NCBI GenBank assembly: GCA_030538415.1
Contig: JAUNTY010000015.1
Location: 1 to 53,293 of the forward strand
Length of the DNA: 53,293 bases
Direction: 5' to 3'
From: Neisseria sp.
Lineage (GTDB): Bacteria > Pseudomonadota > Gammaproteobacteria > Burkholderiales > Neisseriaceae
In this document: positions 1 to 7,358 of the stretch, piece after piece
Layout of the letters: every line of letters begins with the position of its first letter
Position numbering within the stretch: position 1 is the first letter of the stretch
Position numbers and translations under genes: made by a program
The notes under the pieces: model-generated
What the model was told of the DNA's origin: nothing
Databases searched by the model: none
Seen by the model: only the letters and a program-made list of their open reading frames with translations

Positions 1-101
1 GAAGAAATGAGTTTCTGCTACGGCGTTGTCTCGCCTTGTCGTACTATCTGTACTGCCTGCGGCTCGCCGCCTTGTATCAGAATCTCATTTCTCCGACTAT
101 A
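1..101. mobile_element. Correia-like repeat (CREE-type MITE), left end cut by window
   Basis: The core with TACGGCGTTG, CTCGCCTTG, TACTATCTGTACTG and GCCTTGTATCAG, ending in CTCCGACTATA, is the Correia core known from Neisseria. The left terminus (expected TATAGTC) lies just outside the window. The ends are inverted (GAAGAAATGAG against CTCATTTCTCC). The copy ends 17 bp before the glycosyltransferase start, so it probably carries or affects that gene's promoter. Confidence 0.8.
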
Positions 102-118
102 CAAAGCAAGGATGAAGC

Positions 119-1048
119 ATGGAGCAGGTAGCGCTGATTTTTATCAACTGGAATTCCGCCGATTTATTGTTTGCAGCCGCCGACACGCTGGATAAAACCG
201 CGTTGCCTTACCGGATTTACGTGGTCGATAACGGCTCGGCCGATGATTCGTGCGCACAAATCCGCACGCGCCTGCCCGATGCAGTATTGATCGAAATGGG
301 TTACAACTCGGGCTTTGCCACGGCGGTAAATGCGGGTTTGAACGCGGCGGAAAGCCGCTTTGCGCTGATTCTGAATACCGATATCGAATTCAAAAACGAT
401 GTGCCCGCTTTGCTGGTGGACGCGCTGAAGCAGTTTGATGCGGCATTGGCCTGCCCCGAATTGCACCGCCCCGACGGCTCTTTGCAGGCGGCGGTGGTGC
501 CGGAGCCGACCCTGCTGACCGAGCTGACCAACCGCAGCGTGGCGCGCCGCCTGCTGGATTATGACCGCAGCAATCCTTCTCCAGTAGAAAGCATCGTCGA
601 CCCCTGTATGGCGGTGGATATTGAAAAACTGAAAGCCTTGGGGCTAGGCGCAGACGGCCGGTTTTTCGACCAGCGCTTTTTCTTTGAAGAAACCGATTTC
701 TGCCGCCGCATTATTCAGGCCGGCGGCAAGATTGTTTACCAGCCGCAGGCGCATTTGATGCACATGCAGGGCGAGAGCGCCAACAAGCGCCCGGTGGGCG
801 CGCGGGTGCAGTTTCAGGAATCGCGCTACAAATATTTCCGCAAGCATTACGGCGCGGCGGCGGTGGCGCTGTTGTTTGCAGGCACGCTGTTGCGCACCCT
901 GGTCAACGCGCTGGTGCAAACGCTGGCCGGGTTGTTTGCTTTTTGGAAAAAGCCCAACAAAGCCTGGGACAAGGCTTATGTGTATTGGGCGCTGGTCGTC
1001 TGGCACCTGCTGCTGTGCAGGCCGCGTTGGAGTTTTGATAAGCGCTAA
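119..1048 (+). CDS. Family 2 glycosyltransferase (rhamnosyltransferase-like)
   Basis: A 309-residue GT-A fold glycosyltransferase. The N-terminus has the family 2 nucleotide-sugar signatures FINWNS (about 8-13), VVDNGS (about 35-40) and a DxD-like NTDIE (about 86-90). A later acidic block, FFFEETDFCRR, is typical of WbbL/RfbN-type enzymes that add rhamnose or a related sugar to a lipid-linked glycan. The C-terminal ~60 residues are hydrophobic and amphipathic, suggesting membrane contact on the cytoplasmic face. The donor and acceptor sugars cannot be read from sequence. It stands alone: a Correia-like element lies directly upstream and a DUS hairpin terminator follows. No polysaccharide cluster is visible, although neighbours left of the window are unknown. 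Confidence 0.85.
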   Translation: MEQVALIFINWNSADLLFAAADTLDKTALPYRIYVVDNGSADDSCAQIRTRLPDAVLIEMGYNSGFATAVNAGLNAAESRFALILNTDIEFKNDVPALLVDALKQFDAALACPELHRPDGSLQAAVVPEPTLLTELTNRSVARRLLDYDRSNPSPVESIVDPCMAVDIEKLKALGLGADGRFFDQRFFFEETDFCRRIIQAGGKIVYQPQAHLMHMQGESANKRPVGARVQFQESRYKYFRKHYGAAAVALLFAGTLLRTLVNALVQTLAGLFAFWKKPNKAWDKAYVYWALVVWHLLLCRPRWSFDKR

Positions 1049-1089
1049 AGCTGACCGATGCGCTGTCATGAAACACTAGAGAGTAAACA

Positions 1090-1121
1090 CAGGCCGTCTG
1101 AACAGCGTTTCAGACGGCCTG
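1090..1121. terminator. DUS inverted pair behind the glycosyltransferase
   Basis: CAGGCCGTCTGAA and TTCAGACGGCCTG face each other around a short loop. This is the usual Neisseria arrangement in which two uptake sequences form an intrinsic-type terminator. Its right edge touches the GAGACC element at 1121. Confidence 0.7.
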
Positions 1122-1339
1122 AGACCTTTGCAAAATCCCCCACTTGTCGCGCCCGCGCAGGCGGGTGCCCAGTGCAAAGCGCCGCTTTTTGCTTGTCTGC
1201 CTATTTTTCTGATTCCAAAAATCCAAGATGAATCTTGAGGTTGTGAATTTCCAGAGCTGGAAAGCTTGAGCTGAAGCTGCGCTTCAGGCTGGGCACCCGC
1301 CTGCGCGGGTGCGACGGTTATTTTTTTTGCAAAGGTCTC
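1121..1339. mobile_element. GAGACC-ended MITE-like element, GCGGGTGC module
   Basis: Ends are GAGACCTTTGCAAAAT and its inverse TTTGCAAAGGTCTC, resembling the ends I recall for the IS1106 type of IS5-family element. Inside, GCACCCGC-type and GCGGGTGC-type blocks appear twice in opposite orientation around a middle section related to the copies at 6882, 22573, 30850, 32864 and 40139. No transposase is encoded. GGCCT on both sides looks like a 5-bp target duplication. Confidence 0.8.
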
Positions 1340-1356
1340 GGCCTGTTGTCATGATA

Positions 1357-1508
1357 TATAGAGGGAAAACTTACCCTACTACGGCGTTGCTGCGCCCTGC
1401 TCAAAGAGGGGGCTTGACTAAGCTGCTGAAGCAGCAAGTCCGCCGCCCCGTACTATCTGTACTGTCTGCGGCTTGCTGCCTTGTATTAGAGTAAGTTTTC
1501 CCTCTATA
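1357..1508. mobile_element. Correia-like repeat, long form
   Basis: Terminal inverted repeats TATAGAGGGAAAACTTA and TAAGTTTTCCCTCTATA enclose the Correia core. The core is interrupted by an extra ~50-bp block containing GCTGAAGCAGC, like the long (~155 bp) Correia form of N. meningitidis. It shares its last TATA with the next copy. Confidence 0.8.
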
Positions 1509-1576
1509 GTCGGAGAAATGAGATTCTGCTACGGCGTTGGCTCGCCTTGTATCAGAATCTCATTTCTCCGACTATA
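1505..1576. mobile_element. Correia-like repeat, short form with deleted core
   Basis: TATAGTCGGAGAAATGAG ends inverted around a core reduced to TACGGCGTTGGCTCG/CCTTGTATCAG. It is fused in tandem to the long copy at 1357 through a shared TATA and ends 5 bp from the stop of the P-type ATPase. Confidence 0.8.
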
Positions 1577-1581
1577 GCAAA

Positions 1582-3834
1582 TCATTTCCGCAACAATCTC
1601 AAACCATTGCCCACCACCAGCAAACTCGCGCCCACGTCGGCAAACACCGCCATCCACATCGAGCCCAAACCCGCCAGCGTGAGGGCGAGGAACACGGCTT
1701 TGACTGCTAGGGCGAAGATGATGTTTTGCAGCAAAACTGCATGGGTGGCGCGGGAGAGGCGGATAAAGGCGGGGATTTTGCGCAAGTCGTCGTCCATCAA
1801 CGCGACATCGGCGGTTTCGATGGCGGTGTCGGTGCCCATCGCGCCCATGGCGAAACCGATGTCGGCGCGGGCGAGGGCGGGCGCATCGTTGATGCCGTCG
1901 CCGACCATGCCGACTTTGCCTTTGGCAGCGGCGCTTTCCGCTGCCAGGCGGCCGATGGCGGCGAGTTTGTCTTCGGGCAGCTGGTTGCCGTCGGCGCGGT
2001 CTATGCCCACTTTGGCGGCGATGGCGGCGGCGGTGTGCGGGTTGTCGCCGGTGAGCATCAGGGTGTTCACGCCCAAGCGGTGCAGCTCGGCGATGGCTGC
2101 GCGGCTGCTGTCTTTAACCGTGTCGGCAACGGCAAACATGGCCAATACTTGCGCATTATCGGCGAGCGCGACCACGGTTTTGCCTTGGCGCTCCAAGGCT
2201 TCGAATTGCGCTTCCAAATCGCCGCTGCACAAGCCTTGTTCGTGTATCAGGCGGTGGTTGCCGAAGCAGTAGGCCTGGCCGTTGATGCTGCCTGCCACGC
2301 CGCGACCGGGCAGGGCGGCGAAATCGTTTACCTCGACCGCGGCGATGCCGTCGGCTGCGGCGGCCTGCGCCACAGCTTGCGAAACGGGGTGGTCGGAACG
2401 GGCGGCGAGGCTGGTGGTCAAGGCGCGCAGGCGTTCAGACGGCATGCTGTCTGCCAAAGCTTGCCAGTCGGTTTGCACCGGTTTGCCGTGGGTGAGCGTG
2501 CCGGTTTTGTCGAGCGCCAACCATTTCAGTTGGCGGCCTTGCTCCAGATAAATGCCGCCTTTGATGAGGATGCCTTTGCGTGCCGCCGCGGCCAAACCGC
2601 TGACGATACTGACGGGAGTGGAAATCACCAGCGCGCACGGGCAGGCAATCACCAGCAGCACCAGCGCTTTGTAAATCCATTCCAGCCACGCACCGCCGAA
2701 AAACAAGGGCGCAACCACCGCCACCAACAGCGCCACCACCAATACGGCGGGAGTATAGACGGCGGCAAAACGGTCGACGAAGCGCTGCATCGGCGCTTTC
2801 ACGCCCTGCGCTTCTTCCACCGCGTGGATAATCCGCGCCAAGGTGGATTGGCTGGCCGCTGCGCTGACACGGTATTCAAACGAACCGGCTTCGTTAATCG
2901 TACCCGCAAACACGGCATCGCCGACGGTTTTATCGACCGGCAGGCTTTCGCCGGTAATCGGGGCTTGGTTGATGCTGGATGCGCCGAGCACGATTTCGCC
3001 GTCGAGCGCGATGCGTTCGCCCGGTTTCACCCGCACCACATGGCCGATGGCGACATCGGCGGCGGGCATTTCCCGCCAAGCGCCGTCGGCCTGCCGCACG
3101 GTGGCGGTTTCGGGCGCGAGCGCCATCAGCCCGGCAATGGCATGGCGGGCGCGGTCGAGCGAACGCGCTTCAATCACTTCGGCCAGCGTAAACAACACCA
3201 TCACCATCGCCGCTTCCGGCCAATGGCCGATAAACAGCGCGCCGGTCACGGCGATGCTCATCAGCGCATTGATATTCAGGCTGCGGTTGCGGATGGAAAT
3301 CCAGCCTTTTTTGTAGGTGCCGAGGCCGCACAGCAACACCGCCGCCACCGCCAACACCGCGCCCGCCCACGAAGGCAGAGCCAACCACGATACCGCCTCC
3401 GCCCCCAAAGCCAACACGCCCGCCACCGCCAGCGGCCACAGCGGTTTCGGCTTGGCTTCGGCCTGCGCCAGCGTGCCGTCGGCATCGGCCAATTCCGGCT
3501 CAAAACCGAGCGAGCGCACCGCCGCGAGGATGTTTTCCAGGCCGTCGGGCGTGTGCACCACCGTGAGCACGCGCTGCACCAAGTTGAATTCCAGCTTTTT
3601 CACTTCGGCCATGTCGCCGAGCTTTTTGCGAATCAAACCCTCTTCGGTCGGACAGTCCATCTGCATGATGCGCATGGCCGTCTGAACGCCGTCGGCGGTT
3701 GCAGTCGAGCCGCCCAAGGGCGCGAAATTATCGGCACGGCTGCCTGAAGCGTGTGACGGGGTGCAACGGTCGTGCTGATGCGTTTCAGCGGCTTGTTTTT
3801 GCGAATCTGGGCGGGCGCAGCATGATTTCATCAT
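1582..3834 (-). CDS. Heavy-metal-exporting P1B-type ATPase (Zn/Cd/Pb type)
   Basis: A 750-residue inner-membrane pump that uses ATP to expel divalent soft metals. In order: a Cys/His-rich N-terminus (SCC, HQHD), a heavy-metal-associated domain with a single-Cys MDCPTEE motif, paired membrane helices, the TGES actuator motif, the membrane metal-site motif CPC (in IACPCALVIS, a ZntA/CadA-type signature), the phosphorylation motif DKTGTLTHG, the HP motif (SDHPVSQ) and the hinge GDGINDAPAL. Length matches ZntA/CadA. The start has a good RBS (AAGGA) and sits 36 bp from the MerR-type operator, so expression is probably metal-induced by the divergent regulator. Zn, Cd and Pb cannot be told apart; the regulator's cysteines favour Pb/Cd. 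Confidence 0.93.
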   Translation of the reverse strand: MMKSCCARPDSQKQAAETHQHDRCTPSHASGSRADNFAPLGGSTATADGVQTAMRIMQMDCPTEEGLIRKKLGDMAEVKKLEFNLVQRVLTVVHTPDGLENILAAVRSLGFEPELADADGTLAQAEAKPKPLWPLAVAGVLALGAEAVSWLALPSWAGAVLAVAAVLLCGLGTYKKGWISIRNRSLNINALMSIAVTGALFIGHWPEAAMVMVLFTLAEVIEARSLDRARHAIAGLMALAPETATVRQADGAWREMPAADVAIGHVVRVKPGERIALDGEIVLGASSINQAPITGESLPVDKTVGDAVFAGTINEAGSFEYRVSAAASQSTLARIIHAVEEAQGVKAPMQRFVDRFAAVYTPAVLVVALLVAVVAPLFFGGAWLEWIYKALVLLVIACPCALVISTPVSIVSGLAAAARKGILIKGGIYLEQGRQLKWLALDKTGTLTHGKPVQTDWQALADSMPSERLRALTTSLAARSDHPVSQAVAQAAAADGIAAVEVNDFAALPGRGVAGSINGQAYCFGNHRLIHEQGLCSGDLEAQFEALERQGKTVVALADNAQVLAMFAVADTVKDSSRAAIAELHRLGVNTLMLTGDNPHTAAAIAAKVGIDRADGNQLPEDKLAAIGRLAAESAAAKGKVGMVGDGINDAPALARADIGFAMGAMGTDTAIETADVALMDDDLRKIPAFIRLSRATHAVLLQNIIFALAVKAVFLALTLAGLGSMWMAVFADVGASLLVVGNGLRLLRK

Positions 3835-3869
3835 CTGTTCCTTATCGGGTTGGTTTGATATAGAATCGC

Positions 3870-3900
3870 ATTAAATACCTTGTAGCTGCTACAGGGTCAA
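3870..3900 (-). promoter_or_regulatory. MerR-family operator/promoter for the metal ATPase
   Basis: Read on the minus strand: -35 TTGACC, a 19-bp spacer holding the dyad CCTGTAGCAGCTACAAGG, then -10 TTTAAT. The overlong spacer with a dyad between the boxes is the hallmark of promoters that MerR-family activators realign by DNA distortion. It closely resembles CadR/PbrR sites. Confidence 0.8.
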
Positions 3901-3917
3901 GCATGAAAGGCAAAACC

Positions 3918-4358
3918 ATGAAAATCGGCGAATTGGCCAAACAAGCGGGCTGTCCGGTGGAAACCGTCCGTTATTACGAGCGCGAAGGGCTGCTGCCCGA
4001 AGCCCGGCGCAATCCGTTCAACAACTACCGCGAATACGGCGCGGCGCATCTGGAACGGCTGGTGTTTATCCGCCGCTGCCGTGCCTTGGAAATGACCCAG
4101 CAGGAAATCCGCGAATTGTTGCAGGCACGCGCCGAACCCGATGCCAGTTGCGCCTCCATCAACGATTTGATCGACCAACACCTCGCCCACGTTTCCGCGC
4201 GGTTGGCCGAATTGCAGGCGCTGCAACAGCAGTTGCACGACTTGCGCAGCCAGTGCCGCGCCGTCCACGCCACGCGGGATTGCGGCATCTTGCAGGATTT
4301 GGTGCAGAATGATGATTTATTGACGCTGAAACCGACGGGCAGAATGTGCCACGATTGA
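3918..4358 (+). CDS. MerR-family metal-responsive regulator (CadR/PbrR type)
   Basis: A 146-residue dimeric transcription activator. It has an N-terminal winged helix (MKIGELAKQAGCPVETVRYY), a dimerisation helix, and metal ligands at C78, C113 and C122. That spacing matches what I recall for PbrR/CadR proteins that bind Pb(II) or Cd(II). The start at 3918 is preferred over an in-frame ATG at 3903 because family members begin MKIGELAK and AAAGG lies 7 bp upstream. It is divergent from the ATPase, and its own promoter must overlap the shared operator, so autoregulation is likely. The protein ends in GRMCHD, adding a further Cys/His near the C-terminus. Confidence 0.9.
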   Translation: MKIGELAKQAGCPVETVRYYEREGLLPEARRNPFNNYREYGAAHLERLVFIRRCRALEMTQQEIRELLQARAEPDASCASINDLIDQHLAHVSARLAELQALQQQLHDLRSQCRAVHATRDCGILQDLVQNDDLLTLKPTGRMCHD

Positions 4359-4376
4359 AGCGGGATGAATCAAGAT

Positions 4377-4423
4377 GCCGTCTGAAACACTTCGACAAGC
4401 TCAGTGCGCGCTTTTCAGACGGC
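4377..4423. terminator. DUS inverted pair between convergent genes
   Basis: GCCGTCTGAAA and TTTCAGACGGC enclose a 25-nt loop containing CTTCGACAAGCTCAGTGCG, a motif seen as a small dispersed repeat in many bacterial genomes. It probably terminates both the merR-type gene and the convergent tas gene. Confidence 0.6.
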
Positions 4424-4442
4424 CTTGTGTTGCCCAACAGGT

Positions 4443-5498
4443 TTACGGGCAGGGATTGCTGATTTCGGCGTGCACTTCGTCAATGGCGGCGAGAATGTCG
4501 TCGCTTAGCACGACGTCTGCGCTGGCGATGTTTTCGCGCAGTTGTTCCATCGTGGTGGCGCCGATGATGTTACTGGCGACAAACGGGCGCTCGTTCACAA
4601 ACGCCAGTGAGAGGGTGGCGAGTGAGAGGCCGGCCTGGTCGGCGATGGCGGCGTAGCGTTCGACGGCTTCGGCGGCTTTGGGCTTGCTGTAACGTTGGAA
4701 GCGTTCAAACAGAGTGAGCCGCGCGCCGTCGGGTTTCTGGCCGTGACGGTATTTGCCCGACAATACGCCGAAGGCGAGCGGCGAATAGGCCAACAGCGGA
4801 ATGTGTTCGCGCAGGGAGATTTCGGCCATGCCCACTTCGTAGCTACGGTTGAGCAGGTTGTAGGGATTTTGCACCGAAGCGGCACGGGGCAATTCGAGCG
4901 CGGCTTCGTGGGCGTTGAGGTGGCGCATGGTGCCCCATGGGGTTTCATTCGACAAGCCGTAGGCGCGGATTTTGCCTTGTTGCACGAGTTCGTTCATGGC
5001 GTCGAGAATTTCGGCAAACGGGGTGAATTGCTCGTTTTCATCGGGCGCGGGGAAACCGAGTTTGCCGAAAAAATTGGCGTTGCGCTCCGGCCAGTGTAAT
5101 TGATACAGGTCGAGGTAATCGGTGTTGAGACGTTTGAGGCTGGCGTGGCAGGCTTCGATGATTTGCGCGCGGGCGAAATTGTTGTTGCCGCCGCGGATGT
5201 AGCCGTCGAGGTTGTTGTTGCCGGTGGGGCCGGCGATTTTGCTGGCGAGCACGAAATCGTCGCGTTTGCCGCGTGCTTTAATCCATGTGCCGATGTATTG
5301 TTCGGTGGTGGTGTAGGTTTCCTTATTCGGCGGCACGGGATACATTTCGGCGGTGTCGATAAAATTTACTCCTTGCGAGAGTGCGTAGTCGAGCTGCTGA
5401 TGGGCTTCGGCTGCGCTGTTTTGTTCGCCCCAGGTCATGGTGCCGAGGCAGATTTTGCTGACTTGGATGCCGGTGGTGCCGAGCGGGCGGTATTGCAT
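4443..5498 (-). CDS. tas: NADP(H)-dependent aldo-keto reductase, Tas type
   Basis: A 351-residue (alpha/beta)8 cytoplasmic oxidoreductase closely resembling E. coli Tas (start MQYRPLGTTGIQVSKICLGT, then FGEQNS-like WGEQNS). The AKR catalytic tetrad is visible as D48, Y53, K87 and H135 (FIDTAEMYP, SKIAGP, LYQLHWP). The C-terminal cofactor-binding loop keeps GATTMEQLRENI. The physiological substrate of Tas is unknown; in E. coli it was found by suppressing tyrosine auxotrophy. The start was set at 5498 because a Tas-like N-terminus begins there and AAGGA lies upstream; the reading frame stays open further out through a DUS. Single gene, convergent with the metal regulator. Confidence 0.9.
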   Translation of the reverse strand: MQYRPLGTTGIQVSKICLGTMTWGEQNSAAEAHQQLDYALSQGVNFIDTAEMYPVPPNKETYTTTEQYIGTWIKARGKRDDFVLASKIAGPTGNNNLDGYIRGGNNNFARAQIIEACHASLKRLNTDYLDLYQLHWPERNANFFGKLGFPAPDENEQFTPFAEILDAMNELVQQGKIRAYGLSNETPWGTMRHLNAHEAALELPRAASVQNPYNLLNRSYEVGMAEISLREHIPLLAYSPLAFGVLSGKYRHGQKPDGARLTLFERFQRYSKPKAAEAVERYAAIADQAGLSLATLSLAFVNERPFVASNIIGATTMEQLRENIASADVVLSDDILAAIDEVHAEISNPCP

Positions 5499-5521
5499 GG
5501 CGCTGTCCTTTTGAGGTTGGG

Positions 5522-5563
5522 TTTCAGACGGCCTTATCATAGCAGCTTGCAGGCCGTCTGAAA
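5522..5563. repeat. DUS inverted pair in a divergent promoter region
   Basis: TTTCAGACGGCCT and AGGCCGTCTGAAA around a 16-nt loop, between the divergent tas and cupin genes. It cannot be a terminator for either gene, so it is best seen as an uptake-signal pair, or a leader structure of tas. Confidence 0.5.
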
Positions 5564-5663
5564 GGAAATATTTATGCCGCGCCGATGGGCAGGTCATGGC
5601 TATTGTTGCTGTTTCATATTACAATTCGGCTTTATTTTGATTATTGATTTTGCAGAAAAGTAA

Positions 5664-6542
5664 ATGGGTTTCAAATTAACACCGATTGATGTGGTCGACA
5701 GCATCAGCCGAGAAGATTTTCACGAACACTACCTCAAGCCGTGCCGCCCGCTGGTCATCAAAAACATGACCCAAAATTGGCCGGCTTACGAAAAATGGTC
5801 GCTGGATTATATGAAGGAAGTGGTGGGCGACAGGGTGGTGCCGCTTTATGACGGCAAAAAAGCCGACCCTTCCGCACCGATCAACGCGCCTACTACGGAA
5901 ATGAAATTCGGCGATTACATTGATTTGATCAAGCGCGAGCCCACCGATTTACGCATTTTCCTGTTTGACCCCATCAAGCAGGCTCCGGCGCTGCTGGATG
6001 ATTATGTGTTTCCCAAGGATTTGATGGGCGGCTTTCTCGACAAATACCCCACCATGTTTTTCGGCGGCATCGGCGCGGAAACCTTTCTGCATTACGACAT
6101 CGACATGGCGCACATTTTCCACACCCATTTCGGCCGCAAACATGTTATTTTGTTTGAATACAAATGGAAAGAGCGGCTCTACCGCATGCCTTGCGCCACC
6201 TATGCGCTTGAGGATTACAGCGTGGAGCAGCCCGATGTGGCGCGTTTTCCGGCGCTGGAGGGGGTGGAGGGCATCGAATGCTTTCTCGAATACGGCGATA
6301 CGCTGTTTATGCCCAGCGGCTGGTGGCACTGGATGAAATATCTCGACGGTTCGTTTTCCCTGTCGCTGCGCGCGTGGGACAAAAGCTGGGCAGTGAAAGC
6401 GCACAGTTTGTGGAATTTGGGGGTGCAGCGCAAGTTTGACAACTTCATGAAAGCGCGTTACCGGCAGCGCTATATGGGCTGGAAAGAGCGGCAGGCCGTG
6501 GTGCGCGCCGACAGGGCGCTGGCGCGGGGAATGCCGCGTTGA
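5664..6542 (+). CDS. Cupin_8/JmjC-like Fe(II)/2-oxoglutarate-type oxygenase
   Basis: A 292-residue cupin-fold protein of the FIH/JmjC-like group. An HxD pair (H143-Y-D145 in FLHYDIDMAH) and a distal histidine H222 (GWWHWMK) form the expected iron-binding triad, with the conserved HTHFGRKHVILF strand between. Members hydroxylate protein or small-molecule substrates, but most bacterial ones are uncharacterised. There is no signal peptide, so it is cytoplasmic. The tail after residue 250 is rich in Arg/Lys. It is a single gene, with tas divergent on the left and a repeat-filled gap on the right. The substrate cannot be predicted. Confidence 0.8.
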   Translation: MGFKLTPIDVVDSISREDFHEHYLKPCRPLVIKNMTQNWPAYEKWSLDYMKEVVGDRVVPLYDGKKADPSAPINAPTTEMKFGDYIDLIKREPTDLRIFLFDPIKQAPALLDDYVFPKDLMGGFLDKYPTMFFGGIGAETFLHYDIDMAHIFHTHFGRKHVILFEYKWKERLYRMPCATYALEDYSVEQPDVARFPALEGVEGIECFLEYGDTLFMPSGWWHWMKYLDGSFSLSLRAWDKSWAVKAHSLWNLGVQRKFDNFMKARYRQRYMGWKERQAVVRADRALARGMPR

Positions 6543-6881
6543 GCGGCGGCGGATGAGGATGCTTAACCCGGCTCCCGCTGCTATTTTGACTGATACTCTG
6601 CAATCTGGAGCCGTCTGAAAACTTTCCCGAAACGGCAATATGTCGGGCAGTAATGGCCGGGATGAAGTGGAAGAGGCTGTTATTTGACAAAAGAAACCGT
6701 CATGCTAATTCACGTGAGTCCGGGATAAGCATTTCAGATATTCTTCTTGTCTTCAAGAAATGCATTTCTCCTTAAGGCAGACAGAAAATCACTGGATTTT
6801 CGTCATTAGCTTCGCAAGCCCGCTAAGCTGCCCCCACGCAGGCGTACCGCTGTCCGGAATAACCTCAGAGGCCGTCTGAAA
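6543..6881. other. Intergenic gap with a partial NIME-type terminus
   Basis: No gene is supported. Around 6705-6825 there is a block (GGGATAAGCATTTCAGATATT, then GGCAGACAGAAAATC) that matches, inverted, the outer arm of the composite repeat at 20348-20612. This is a solo end of that element whose dRS3 part is lost or degraded. A single DUS lies at about 6869. Confidence 0.5.
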
Positions 6882-7102
6882 GACTGCAACCTTTACAAAA
6901 AAATAACCGTCGCACCCGCGCAGGCGGGTGCCCAGTGCAAAGCGCAGCTTTGCTTGTCTACCTATTTTTATGATTCTAAAAGTTCGATATCAATCATTAG
7001 GTCGTACATTTTCAGGGCTGGCAGGTTTGAGCTGAAGCTGTGCTTCAGACTGGGCACCCGCCTGCGCGGGTGCGACGGGCAGGGGAATTTTGCAAAAGTC
7101 TC
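6882..7102. mobile_element. GAGACC-ended element, GCGGGTGC module, degenerate left end
   Basis: Same module as 1121-1339. The left end is worn (GACTGCAACCTTTACAAAA) and the right end is TTTTGCAAAAGTCTC. It lies next to a DUS on the left and 6 bp from a Correia-like repeat on the right. Confidence 0.75.
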
Positions 7103-7107
7103 TTTAA

Positions 7108-7263
7108 TATAGTCGTTCCGTTAGATTGAGACAGGCAGCAAGCCGCAGACAGTACAGATATAGTGGAAAAACTTAATATTTGATACAAGGCAGCAAACCG
7201 CAGACAGTACAGATAGTACGGCAAGGCGCAGCAACGCTGTATCAAACTAACGGAACGACTATA
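7108..7263. mobile_element. Chimeric Correia-like repeat
   Basis: Outer ends TATAGTCGTTCCGTTAG and CTAACGGAACGACTATA match the type at 38128. Halfway through the core (CAGACAGTACAGATA) a second left end of another type, TATAGTGGAAAAACTTA, begins, followed by a full core. This is a recombinant of two element types. Confidence 0.8.
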
Positions 7264-7300
7264 TAAGAAGCAGGTTCTCGGTTTGCTTTAATGAATTGGC

Positions 7301-7346
7301 ATAGGAAAGGCCGTCTGAAAAAATCTTTTCAGACGGCCTTTCCTAT
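7301..7346. terminator. DUS hairpin terminator for sucrose phosphorylase
   Basis: ATAGGAAAGGCCGTCTGAAA pairs with its inverse around a short loop, giving a long stem 13 bp beyond the stop codon of the leftward gene. Confidence 0.8.
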
Positions 7347-7358
7347 GCTTTTACAACC

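Noticed and set aside
1121-1339. Full IS1106-type insertion sequence
   Set aside because: Only the ends resemble it; the ~200-bp interior has no transposase reading frame.
1726-3747. 673-codon open frame on the plus strand across the metal ATPase
   Set aside because: It is antisense to a clear P-type ATPase; the translation is His/Arg/Gly-rich without any family motif, as expected of a shadow in GC-rich DNA.
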